Positions 51,442 to 59,164 of a stretch of DNA of 64,000 bases are shown piece after piece. Every line of letters starts with the position of its first letter. The first letter of the stretch is position 1. The notes beneath the pieces are model-generated. The model saw only the letters and a list, made by a program, of their open reading frames with translations. It was not told the origin of the DNA and searched no databases. The position numbers and the translations under genes were made by a program. Source of the stretch: JAFNGF01 sp964567045 (GTDB taxonomy: Bacteria > Planctomycetota > Phycisphaerae > Sedimentisphaerales > Anaerobacaceae); contig CAZMLE010000002.1 of assembly GCA_964567045.1 (NCBI GenBank), positions 76,063-140,062 on the forward strand. The letters are read 5' to 3'.

Positions 51442-51493
51442 AACCACAGGTTACACAGTTTTTCTCGACAAAATCGCTCCTGAAAGGGCAGCT

Positions 51494-51943
51494 ATGCGGG
51501 CAGTCATACAACGGGTTTTGCAGGCAGAAGTGAAAATTGGCGCTGAATCAGTCGCAAGGATCGACAAGGGCATGCTGGTTTACTTGAGTGTCGGCAGGGA
51601 AGATAGCCTCAAAGATGCTGAGTTTATGGCCGAAAAGCTGGTGAACCTGCGGATATTTGAGGATGAGGCAGGCAAGATGAATCGAAGTCTGCTTGAGACC
51701 AGCGGCCACTTGCTGCTGGTCAGTAATTTTACGCTTCACGGGGACTGCCGAAAAGGGCGTAGGCCAAGTTTTGACGCCGCAGCCGAACCGGCAGTAGCGC
51801 AGCAGCTTTACGAAAAAGTAATTGAGCTAATTGCCGAGCAGGGCGTAGGCGTGCAAAAAGGGGTCTTCGGCGAGTATATGCACGTTGGCAGCATCAACGA
51901 CGGCCCAGTCACTTTCTTGCTCGATAGCACGCGACTATTCTAA
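51494..51943 (+). CDS. dtd: D-aminoacyl-tRNA deacylase
   Basis: 149 residues from the ATG at 51494 behind GAAAGGG; the upstream part of the frame overlaps the SDR gene and is discarded. MRAVIQRVLQAEV at the start, VSNFTLHGD (active-site SxFTL) and NDGPVTFLLDS (the Gly-Pro motif) identify DTD, which removes D-amino acids from tRNA. Convergent with the PEP-CTERM gene 10 bases away. Confidence 0.95.
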   Translation: MRAVIQRVLQAEVKIGAESVARIDKGMLVYLSVGREDSLKDAEFMAEKLVNLRIFEDEAGKMNRSLLETSGHLLLVSNFTLHGDCRKGRRPSFDAAAEPAVAQQLYEKVIELIAEQGVGVQKGVFGEYMHVGSINDGPVTFLLDSTRLF

Positions 51944-51953
51944 GTCGGCCGGC

Positions 51954-52523
51954 TCAGGCTTTCCTTCTGAAAAGTACCGCACCCAAGCCAAGTAATATGA
52001 GCGTGCCTGGTTCTGGTATTGCTGCCGCCGGGAAGGTGGGCCAACTCGATGTTTGCCCCTCCGGGGCAGTTGTGCCGCCGCCAAGCCACATCGATCCGTT
52101 CCATGCGTAATCACCCTCCGAGGCGAAAGCGCCACCCCCCGCACCGCTGGCACGTATCGACGGGCCTTGGGCACAGTAATCCTGTTCGAGAGGTTCGAAT
52201 ACCGCAACAACAACCTTCGGTCTATTAAGAAATATGCTTGTGCTGCTTGCGGTCGGGTCACCGACGTCGCCAAGCCAGTAAGTGAATTGATAACCTGACC
52301 GTGGAACCGCTGTCAAAGTCACCTGTGAGTTTGGTGCGAAGTGATGAAAACCTGCACTCGGAGTTATCGTGCCACCTTGAGAAGGCGTTTGCTGAATAAA
52401 AAGGGTAACCTGCCCTGGGCGGGCATCTTTGCAATAAGACACAAGCGGCAAACCACCGATCACAGCCGCCACGATTAAGATTAGACTCTGTAATCCAGAA
52501 AATATTGAATCGCGTTGCTTCAT
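51954..52523 (-). CDS. PEP-CTERM protein with InlB/Listeria-Bacteroides-like repeat
   Basis: 189 residues from the ATG at 52523 behind GTGAGG. Signal peptide (LQSLILIVAAVIGGLPLVSYC), one repeat of the Listeria-Bacteroides type (TLTAVPRSGYQFTYWLGD), a Gly/Ser-rich stretch, and the C-terminal sorting signal AIPEPGTLILLGLGAVLFRRKA. Such proteins are processed by an exosortase and tend to be linked to exopolysaccharide; a sugar transferase lies 1.6 kb away at 54171. Strong promoter at 52629-52657. Confidence 0.88.
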   Translation of the reverse strand: MKQRDSIFSGLQSLILIVAAVIGGLPLVSYCKDARPGQVTLFIQQTPSQGGTITPSAGFHHFAPNSQVTLTAVPRSGYQFTYWLGDVGDPTASSTSIFLNRPKVVVAVFEPLEQDYCAQGPSIRASGAGGGAFASEGDYAWNGSMWLGGGTTAPEGQTSSWPTFPAAAIPEPGTLILLGLGAVLFRRKA

Positions 52524-52586
52524 AATCCTCACCACCGCATAAACAAACAGTTTGACCTGCTTATGTGACAAGGAACCTTAAGCCAC

Positions 52587-52617
52587 CCCCCATTCTGTTA
52601 ACTACCCCCCAGAATGG
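52587..52617 (-). promoter_or_regulatory. G-run hairpin in the PEP-CTERM leader
   Basis: On the minus strand CCATTCTGGGGGGTAGTTAA then CAGAATGGGGGGTGG: inverted CCATTCTG/CAGAATGG arms, each followed by a run of six G. It lies about 65 bases before the start codon. Confidence 0.45.
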
Positions 52618-52628
52618 ATTTTAATAAT

Positions 52629-52657
52629 ATAGTATCGTATTAACGCGTAAAAGTCAA
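52629..52657 (-). promoter_or_regulatory. Sigma-70-type promoter for PEP-CTERM gene
   Basis: On the minus strand TTGACT, 17-base spacer, TACTAT. Transcription would start near 52622, giving a leader of about 100 nt. Confidence 0.7.
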
Positions 52658-52842
52658 GAGTTTTCAAAAGCGGCACTTGAGTATACGTGGATTGTTTCCC
52701 ATATCCGCCCCTATAAGGCTAAGAGCAAGGTCGTTTTGGGACCTGAACGCAAATTAGACTAACAGTCGGCGTGGAATTTTTTTGAACTGGCATCACCTTC
52801 TGCGTGCCTTTTTGATTTTCTCCTCGCGGCCCCCAGCGCGGA

Positions 52843-52955
52843 GTGCCTAAAGTGTCGAGTGACTAAAGTGCCCATCCAATCAAGTGCCTAAAATTTGGAG
52901 TGACTAAAGTGCCTAAAATTTAACTTTAGACACTTTAGGCACTTTAGAGCACTTC
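52843..52955. repeat. CTAAAGTGCC word-repeat array
   Basis: GAGTGCCTAAAGTGTCGAGT, GACTAAAGTGCC, GTGACTAAAGTGCCTAAAAT and inverted GACACTTTAGGCACTTTAGA. Same word as 4585-4680 and 14106-14179. Confidence 0.8.
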
Positions 52956-53058
52956 AGTGCCGACCGCCTCAGCCAGAGCTCGATGTCGCAAAATGCGACT
53001 TCAAGAAGAACGCACAAGACGAGAAACTTGCCTTCGCGGTCAAAATACGTAGAATTAC

Positions 53059-53694
53059 TTGCATGAAGAGAGCCGAGATATAGCGGATTGGCAGTTTTCT
53101 GTGGGCATTAGCATGGCGATTCTGATGCTTGGCGTCACGGTGTATGATAGATGGAGACGGGCGAGCGGCGACTCCACCGTCACAGGGTGGCTGATAGCTG
53201 CCGCATTTATCGCCACAGCTTTACTTTGCTGTCTTTACGCGCGCTGTGCAGAAACCCACAGAGGGCATCGTGCATTTTGGTGGACCCTTGCGGTTAGCCT
53301 ATTAGTGCTGGGTGTCAATAAGCAATTAGACCTTCACGTTTTGATAGAGGCGCTCGCCAGAGAAGTGGCCAAAAGGAATGGATGGTATTCGCAGCGGCGC
53401 GCTATTCAGATGTGGTTTGTGACAGGCCTTGCAACAATAAGCCTGGCGTTAGTAGTGTTCACAGGATGGGCGATGCGCGGCGTATGGCGACAGCGATGGC
53501 TACCTTTCTGCGGCATCGTCATAATGCTGGCTTTTATTTTGGTGCGCACTGCATCTATAAATCACGTTTGCGAAATGTTGAACCTGGAACCGCCTGGCTC
53601 GTGGCTGCTCAGCGTTTTTCAAGGAGCTGGCATCGCGTGCATCGGTGTATCAGCTTTGGCAGGCATTGTTCATTGTCGCAGGCAAAGCAAGTAA
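53059..53694 (+). CDS. Hypothetical six-helix membrane protein
   Basis: 211 residues from a TTG at 53059; the nearby ATG at 53063 is out of frame and soon stops. Six predicted membrane helices (for example SMAILMLGVTVYDRW, GWLIAAAFIATALLCCLYA, FCGIVIMLAFILVRTASI). Two short loops are basic. No family is recognised. It stands alone, upstream of the sugar transferase by 476 bases. Confidence 0.6.
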   Translation: MHEESRDIADWQFSVGISMAILMLGVTVYDRWRRASGDSTVTGWLIAAAFIATALLCCLYARCAETHRGHRAFWWTLAVSLLVLGVNKQLDLHVLIEALAREVAKRNGWYSQRRAIQMWFVTGLATISLALVVFTGWAMRGVWRQRWLPFCGIVIMLAFILVRTASINHVCEMLNLEPPGSWLLSVFQGAGIACIGVSALAGIVHCRRQSK

Positions 53695-54170
53695 TAGTAC
53701 GTTGTCGCAAGGCAATTGATGCCTGTCATTCCTGCGCGCGAAACCTGGCGATAGGAGTATCTGCGAGGTGCGCCAAAAACAGCGACAAATACATGTTTCA
53801 AATCTTCGGCCCAAAAATTGTCAAGTTATCGCTGGGGATTGACCGATAATAAAGAATAACTTTGAACTGAAGCTGCCAATTGGGGGTACGCTTGCAGATG
53901 TGTGGGTAAGCGAGGCTCTGAACGAAGTTTAACAGTATTTGACGCCGTTGGTACCCAGCGTTCGCAGAAAGCGCTATGGTCACAGGCTGTAAACTAAAAT
54001 TTTTTTGTGACCGACTTTTTCCTTGAAACTGCACTCTTGAGCCCTACAATCATAGTGCATAGCTTGTCTAATGTGATTGAGGAACGTTTTCTTGAACGGT
54101 GGGAGGTGTGGTATGGATTAGAAACGGCGAAGATGGGTTGACACAAACACTATTGGGGACTTGACCAGGG
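53695..54170. other. 476-base spacer without recognised content
   Basis: No gene, RNA or clear repeat was found. A TTGACA occurs at 54138-54143 without a matching -10. Confidence 0.5.
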
Positions 54171-54938
54171 ATGGGGGAATCTATGTCGCAGGGATTGGAC
54201 CTTCAGAAAGCCACCCCGAAAAGTGGGGGACAAACGTTATCGGCTGTCCAAACACTAAATAGCGATAATGGGCATTCAGCGATCGCTATCGACAGCACGT
54301 TTGCTACTGGGATCATTCAACACAGCACATTTCTTTATCCGTCGGCGGCCTCAGTATCAGAGAGTCCAAACGCCAGTGAAATCCTGATACGAGCCTTGGA
54401 TGTTGTTGGCTCTGTTACAATTCTCTTTCTTGCTGCGCCAGTGATGCTTGTGATAGCCTTGCTGATCAGAATCGTCTGTGGGGGGCCGACCTTGTATAAG
54501 CAAAAAAGAGTGGGGAAAAATGGAAAGATTTTTACGCTGTATAAGTTCAGAACAATGGTAAACGGCGCCGAAGAGCACACCGGACCCATCTGGGCTATCG
54601 AGGACGACTCGCGAGTGACGCCGACCGGCAGCGTCCTGCGAAAAACACGATTAGACGAGCTTCCCCAGTTGTTCAACGTGTTAGGGGGCGATATGAGCTT
54701 AGTGGGGCCTCGGCCCGAACGACCATATTTTGTAAGCCAGCACAAGGCTTTGCAGGGAATAAGACTGACCGTAAAGCCGGGGCTGACGGGACTGGCTCAG
54801 GTGAGAAGCTTTTACAATTTGAAACCCGACCACAAACTCAAGTACGACTATTTGTACATCCGGAGGAGGTCTTTGCTACTGAACGTGTCTATACTGCTAC
54901 AAACCATCCCCGTAATTTTCAGTAAAAAGGGCTGGTAG
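54171..54938 (+). CDS. Undecaprenyl-phosphate sugar-1-phosphate transferase
   Basis: 255 residues. One membrane helix (VGSVTILFLAAPVMLVIALLIRIV) is followed by the bacterial sugar transferase domain: GPTLYKQKRVGKNGKIFTLYKFRTM, TRLDELPQLFNVLGGDMSLVGPRPERP and KPGLTGLAQV. It links the first sugar phosphate to the lipid carrier for exopolysaccharide. It is the short single-helix form, not the long WcaJ type. The ~75-residue hydrophilic N-terminus is unusual. ATG at 54171 or 54183. No other EPS genes adjoin it here. Confidence 0.9.
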   Translation: MGESMSQGLDLQKATPKSGGQTLSAVQTLNSDNGHSAIAIDSTFATGIIQHSTFLYPSAASVSESPNASEILIRALDVVGSVTILFLAAPVMLVIALLIRIVCGGPTLYKQKRVGKNGKIFTLYKFRTMVNGAEEHTGPIWAIEDDSRVTPTGSVLRKTRLDELPQLFNVLGGDMSLVGPRPERPYFVSQHKALQGIRLTVKPGLTGLAQVRSFYNLKPDHKLKYDYLYIRRRSLLLNVSILLQTIPVIFSKKGW

Positions 54939-54947
54939 AAACTCTAA

Positions 54948-55020
54948 TGGGCGATGCAGGAATCGAACCTGCGACCATCTGATTAAGAGTCAGATGCTCT
55001 ACCGGCTGAGCTAATCGCCC
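54948..55020 (-). tRNA. tRNA-Lys (CTT)
   Basis: 73 nt cloverleaf. Acceptor GGGCGAT/ATCGCCC plus discriminator A, D-arm GCTC...GAGC, anticodon stem ATCTGA/TCAGAT with loop CTCTTAA (anticodon CTT), T-arm GCAGG-TTCGATT-CCTGC. CCA is not encoded. Confidence 0.95.
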
Positions 55021-55233
55021 TAACTGACACACAAAAAACAAATCGCCGACAAATCCCACTGCTGCAGCCTTCCGACTGCAACTTACTTTACACCTGGTGA
55101 GCCGGCATTTCAAGAAAATTAGGGCCGCAAAACGATATTTTAACCATACTGCACGCGCTTCGAAGAATTCAATTGAAATGTCCGCTTAGGACGGTAAAAT
55201 ACTGACAACTTGTTATTTCGTGGAGTTGAAGTC

Positions 55234-55467
55234 ATGAAAAAAGGAATACATCCAAAATACGACAAAGTAGTAGTTCACTGCGGCTGCGGCAACACCTTCG
55301 AGACCCGCAGTACGGCCAAAGAAATCCATGCTGAGATTTGCTCCATGTGCCACCCCTTCTATACGGGCAAGCAAAAATATGTCGATACTGCCGGCCGAAT
55401 AGAGCGATTCCAAAAAAAGTACGGCACAAGCTACATAAAAAAGAGCAAAAAAGACGAACAACAATAG
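55234..55467 (+). CDS. rpmE: 50S ribosomal protein L31
   Basis: 77 residues from the ATG at 55234 behind GTGGAG. The zinc-binding form: HCGCGNTF and ICSMCHPFYTGKQKYVDTAGRIERF. The C-terminus is lysine-rich. Followed by prfA, a common pairing, with a hairpin between. Confidence 0.95.
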   Translation: MKKGIHPKYDKVVVHCGCGNTFETRSTAKEIHAEICSMCHPFYTGKQKYVDTAGRIERFQKKYGTSYIKKSKKDEQQ

Positions 55468-55483
55468 CTGCCCTTTTGACGAT

Positions 55484-55519
55484 AATAGCGTTTCCCGCGA
55501 AGCGGGATTCGCTATTTTT
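55484..55519 (+). terminator. Hairpin with T-run after rpmE
   Basis: AATAGCG-TT-TCCCGC-GAA-GCGGGA-TT-CGCTATT followed by TTT: a 13-bp interrupted stem and short T-run, a probable partial terminator between rpmE and prfA. Confidence 0.7.
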
Positions 55520-55539
55520 GCTTTCAGAGGACCGCGTTC

Positions 55540-56634
55540 ATGGTTATGACCGAAAGAAAAGATGTCTTACTGACCAAGCTCGACCAGATTGAGCAACGCT
55601 ACCGCGAGATCCAAAAACAGCTTGCTGAACCAGCCATTGCTGCCGATTCAGCCAGGCTGGTAGCGCTGTCTAAAGAGCAAGGCAAACTGAAATCAATAGT
55701 TGCAAAATACTCCGAGTACAAGACGACAGCACACCAGATTGCAGACACCGAGCAGATATTGAAAGATACTACAATAGACCAAGAGCTTAGAGCTTTGGCC
55801 AAAGAAGAGCTTGATCATCTCCGGGAGAAAACCAGCGTGTTACTTGAACAAATCCAGAACACCCTGGTGATGGCAGAGGAGATGGGCATTGATTCGGTCA
55901 TAATGGAAATACGACCGGGCACCGGCGGAGAAGAGGCGGCTCTTTTTGCGCGCGATTTGTACAATATGTACGTGAAATACGCTGCCGACCGCAGATGGAA
56001 GATCGAACAGCTCGATTTCAGCAGCACGGAAAAAGGCGGCTTTCGTGAAGTCATCCTGAGCATAAAAGGACCGGGCGTCTGGTCCGAGCTGGGCTATGAA
56101 GGCGGCGCACACCGCGTCCAGCGAGTGCCCGAAACCGAGGCACAGGGCAGAATCCACACATCGGCAGCCACGGTTGCAGTGCTGCCTGAGCCGGAGGAGC
56201 TTGACATCCAGATAAATCCCAACGACGTTACCGAGCACGTCAGCAGGGCAAGCGGCCCAGGCGGGCAAAACGTCAACAAGGTCAGTAGTGCCATCAGGCT
56301 CGAACATATCGCAACCGGAATCACCGTTAGTATTCAGGATGAGCAGAGTCAGCACAAAAACCGCGCCAAGGCCTGGCGAATCCTAAGAACTCGAGTCTAC
56401 GAATATTATGACAGCCAAAGAAGGGCCCAGCGCGAGTCGCAACGCAAAACTATGATCGGCTCAGGCGACAGATCCGAAAAGATCAGGACATATAACTTCC
56501 CGCAAAACCGTGTAACCGACCATAGGATAAACCTGTCGCTGCACAACCTGGACAAGATAATGGATGGTGACATACACGAATTGATCGCGGCACTAAAAGA
56601 CTACGACATGCAGCAGAGACTGAAAAACCTCTAA
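55540..56634 (+). CDS. prfA: Peptide chain release factor 1
   Basis: 364 residues. The GGQ loop RASGPGGQNVNKVSSAIRLEH, IHTSAATVAVLPEP and QRVPETEAQGRIHT identify RF1 (UAA/UAG). Single frame, no frameshift, as expected. ATG at 55540, with a second in-frame ATG at 55546. Confidence 0.97.
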   Translation: MVMTERKDVLLTKLDQIEQRYREIQKQLAEPAIAADSARLVALSKEQGKLKSIVAKYSEYKTTAHQIADTEQILKDTTIDQELRALAKEELDHLREKTSVLLEQIQNTLVMAEEMGIDSVIMEIRPGTGGEEAALFARDLYNMYVKYAADRRWKIEQLDFSSTEKGGFREVILSIKGPGVWSELGYEGGAHRVQRVPETEAQGRIHTSAATVAVLPEPEELDIQINPNDVTEHVSRASGPGGQNVNKVSSAIRLEHIATGITVSIQDEQSQHKNRAKAWRILRTRVYEYYDSQRRAQRESQRKTMIGSGDRSEKIRTYNFPQNRVTDHRINLSLHNLDKIMDGDIHELIAALKDYDMQQRLKNL

Positions 56635-56669
56635 TTGCAGCCTTTGGACTTTGTCCCGAATAAACTGCC

Positions 56670-56700
56670 AGATGCGAGTCACGAGAGACGAGATACGAGA
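56670..56700. repeat. ACGAGATACGAGATG word repeat
   Basis: GATGCGAGTCACGAGAGACG then AGATACGAGATG; its last bases form the start region of the next gene. Confidence 0.6.
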
Positions 56701-57839
56701 TGATAGTAGTTGTTACGGGGATGGTTGGCGTTGACAAGAAAAGCTATCTTGAAAGAGTCTGCCAATTTGCCGCTGACAGAGGAAAAGATGTGCTGCTGTG
56801 CAACGTCGGTGATGCGATGTACGCTGAAGCGCCTGATATTCCGCCCGGCAAAATCCTCGACATACCGATGAAAAGGTTAAGCTCACTTCGCCGAAGCGTC
56901 TTCAAAGATATTATCGCAAAGGCCAAAAGTGTGCAAAATCTGATAGTCAACACCCACGCGACTTTCCGCTGGCGGCACGGATTGTTTCCAGCCTTTGACT
57001 TCGACCAGATGCGCCATCTCGGCGGCGATATGTACATCTGCCTGATAGACGGCATTGTTGCCCTGCGTGCCCGGCTTGCAGATGAACACCCCATCGACCA
57101 CAGCCTGAAAGATTTGATCGTCTGGCGGGAAGAAGAAATCATCGGCACGGAAATGCTGTGCAAGGGCGTTGGCGAGAATGTCCCTTTCTACTGTCTTGCC
57201 CGCGGCGGTGAACAAGAGACTGTCGAGACATTCTACAAGCTGCTTTTTGAGCAACACTGCAAAAAAGCGTACCTGAGTTTTCCTATGACCGGCGTTGCGA
57301 ATTTAGAGAGCGTTACCAAAGAACTCGGCCAGTTCCGGCAACTAATGAAGCAGCTTTTTATCTGCTTTGATCCCGGCGATCTGGAAGAATCATATCTGCC
57401 CCAGAAAGCGCAGCAGGCAAGAGAGCGGGGCTTGGACTTTGTCGAGGTGACAACGCTGGGCCAAAAACGCCGATTGGATTTGCGAGAGATTGAGCAGATT
57501 GAGCGCGACATCAATAGTCAAATATACGCCCGCGATTTTTTATTGATCGAGCAGTCGGATATGATAGTTAGCTTCATTCCCGCGCTGTCGGATGGGCGAG
57601 CTGCGATATCCAGCGGGGTGGAAAGAGAACTACAGCACGCTCATGAAGCTGCCAAAGAAGTGTACGTAGTCTGGGCATCAAAGCAAAGCCCTTCGGTATT
57701 TGTCACACAGACAGCAACAGGAGTCTTCAACAACCTGACCGACGCGGTGGATTTTTTCAAAGAGAAAGGATATGTAAAAAATGATGGTTTGTGGCCTCGC
57801 CTAAAGTTTTGCACAAATGAAGTCTTTCGGTTATCTTAA
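56700..57839 (+). CDS. AdkA-like P-loop domain fused to a nucleoside-deoxyribosyltransferase-like domain
   Basis: 379 residues, no close family recognised. The N-terminal ~190 follow the archaeal adenylate-kinase layout: VVVTGMVGVDKKSY, NVGDAMYAEA and LIVNTHATFRWRHGLFPAF. The P-loop is altered, with Asp for the Gly before the lysine. The C-terminal ~190 resemble nucleoside 2-deoxyribosyltransferases (KKAYLSFPMTGV; IEQSDMIVSFIPA; AISSGVERELQHAHEAAKEVYVVW, with the likely catalytic Glu). It starts in a word repeat 65 bases after prfA. A nucleotide-processing or sensing role is inferred. Confidence 0.6.
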   Translation: MIVVVTGMVGVDKKSYLERVCQFAADRGKDVLLCNVGDAMYAEAPDIPPGKILDIPMKRLSSLRRSVFKDIIAKAKSVQNLIVNTHATFRWRHGLFPAFDFDQMRHLGGDMYICLIDGIVALRARLADEHPIDHSLKDLIVWREEEIIGTEMLCKGVGENVPFYCLARGGEQETVETFYKLLFEQHCKKAYLSFPMTGVANLESVTKELGQFRQLMKQLFICFDPGDLEESYLPQKAQQARERGLDFVEVTTLGQKRRLDLREIEQIERDINSQIYARDFLLIEQSDMIVSFIPALSDGRAAISSGVERELQHAHEAAKEVYVVWASKQSPSVFVTQTATGVFNNLTDAVDFFKEKGYVKNDGLWPRLKFCTNEVFRLS

Positions 57840-57874
57840 GTTATTCGCTATTACTCAAAAAAGAGGAATTTCCC

Positions 57875-58099
57875 ATGAGACAGTTCAAAATTGTTGTAGA
57901 AAAGCACCCTGATGGTTATGTGGCGTATCCATTGGGGCTGAAAGGGGTCGTAGTTGGGCAGGGAGACAGCTACGAAGAGGCGCTTTCTGATATAAAGTCT
58001 GCTATTCGTTTTCATATCGAGACCTTCGGAAAAGAAGTGCTGGATATAGAGCCGCCAATTATTGAGGCCTTCGTCGCCGAAGCCGGAGTGGAGGTTTGA
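57875..58099 (+). CDS. hicB: HicB-family antitoxin
   Basis: 74 residues of the short HicB type: FKIVVEKHPDGYVAYPLGLKGVVVGQGDSYEEALSDIKSAI, the partial RNase-H-like fold. No C-terminal DNA-binding domain is visible. Precedes hicA with a TGATG overlap, i.e. antitoxin-first order. Confidence 0.88.
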   Translation: MRQFKIVVEKHPDGYVAYPLGLKGVVVGQGDSYEEALSDIKSAIRFHIETFGKEVLDIEPPIIEAFVAEAGVEV

Positions 58100-58338
58100 T
58101 GGCAAAGTTCCCTGCCGACGCACCTGGGCGAAAAGTAGTAAAGGCTCCAGAAATCCTGGGCTTTCAAATCATAAGGCAGAAAGAGCACATCTCGATGGTG
58201 CGTGAAAACCCTGATGGGAGTAAGACTCCTTTGACTATGCCAAGTCATGCGAAGATAAAAGCCTCCACGTTAAGAATAATTTGCACCCAATCCGGAATTA
58301 CACGAGATGAATTTTTGGAGGCTTACAGGAAAGTATAA
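58099..58338 (+). CDS. hicA: HicA-family mRNA interferase toxin
   Basis: 79 residues, starting at the ATG overlapping the hicB stop. ILGFQIIRQKEHISMV (position of the catalytic His), TMPSHAKIKASTLRIICTQSGITRDEF match the double-stranded-RNA-binding-like HicA fold. With HicB it forms a type II toxin-antitoxin pair. Confidence 0.88.
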   Translation: MAKFPADAPGRKVVKAPEILGFQIIRQKEHISMVRENPDGSKTPLTMPSHAKIKASTLRIICTQSGITRDEFLEAYRKV

Positions 58339-58462
58339 ACCTGAGAACGTCAGCCCACCGAAGGCGGTTTCGAGACCGGCTTGGCTGGCCCGCGACGACA
58401 CCCTGGCAAACTCAGTATAGTCGATGTGTTTGTGAAATGGTGTACCATCCTCTGGGTGCTAA

Positions 58463-59164
58463 ATGTTCAATCCTGAGAACCAAATATCGGATACGCAACT
58501 GGCAGCGGCTATTGACCAGACTCTGTTGGAGGCGACCGCTACGAAAGAGCACATCAGACAATTGTGCCAGGAGGCCGTTGACTTTGGGTTTCATACTGTC
58601 TGTGTGAATCCTCGATGGGTGCCGTTGGTTGCCGAGCAACTGCATAACACAAAGGTAAAAGTCGGCAGCGTGGTGAGCTTGCCGCTCGGGGCAGATTCGA
58701 CCAAAGTCAAGGTCACTCAGGCAAAAGATGTTATCTTTGCCGGCGCCGATGAAATTGATATGATGGCTGATTTGGCGGCGATAATCGAAGGTGATTCACG
58801 ATACCTGTCTAACCAGGTGGAGGCGGTGCTAAAAATCTGCCGCTCGATGAGGCCGCCGGTCGTGCTGAAGGTGATAATCGAATCGGCAGCCTTGACCCAG
58901 CAGCAAAAAGTATTTGCGTGCCAAATCCTGGACGCCTGCAGAGTCGATTTCATAAAGACAAGTACCGGCTTGCACCCGGCTGGGGCAGCAACGATCGAAG
59001 ACGTGAAACTGATGAAGCAAGCGGCGCCAAACTGTAAAATAAAGGCCGCCGGCGGAATACGAACCGCAAAGCAGGCTCTTGAAATGTTGCAGGCGGGGGC
59101 AGAGAGAATAGGCACTTCTTCAGGCCCACAAATTATAGAGCAGTTCAGAGCGGGACAGCTATAA
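58463..59164 (+). CDS. deoC: Deoxyribose-phosphate aldolase
   Basis: 233 residues. Class I aldolase of deoxynucleoside breakdown: AIDQTLLEATATKEHI, the Schiff-base lysine in VLKVIIESAALT, FIKTSTGLHPAGAATIEDV and KAAGGIRTAKQAL. The stop overlaps the pabB start (TAATG). First gene of a compact run to scpB. Confidence 0.96.
   Translation: MFNPENQISDTQLAAAIDQTLLEATATKEHIRQLCQEAVDFGFHTVCVNPRWVPLVAEQLHNTKVKVGSVVSLPLGADSTKVKVTQAKDVIFAGADEIDMMADLAAIIEGDSRYLSNQVEAVLKICRSMRPPVVLKVIIESAALTQQQKVFACQILDACRVDFIKTSTGLHPAGAATIEDVKLMKQAAPNCKIKAAGGIRTAKQALEMLQAGAERIGTSSGPQIIEQFRAGQL

Larger units (their letters stand above)
52524..53058. other. Spacer: PEP-CTERM leader, promoter and word repeats
   Basis: Holds the ~100-nt leader of the PEP-CTERM gene with the pair CCATTCTG...CAGAATGG (52587-52617), the promoter at 52629-52657, and a CTAAAGTG word array (52843-52955). 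No gene was seen. Confidence 0.6.
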
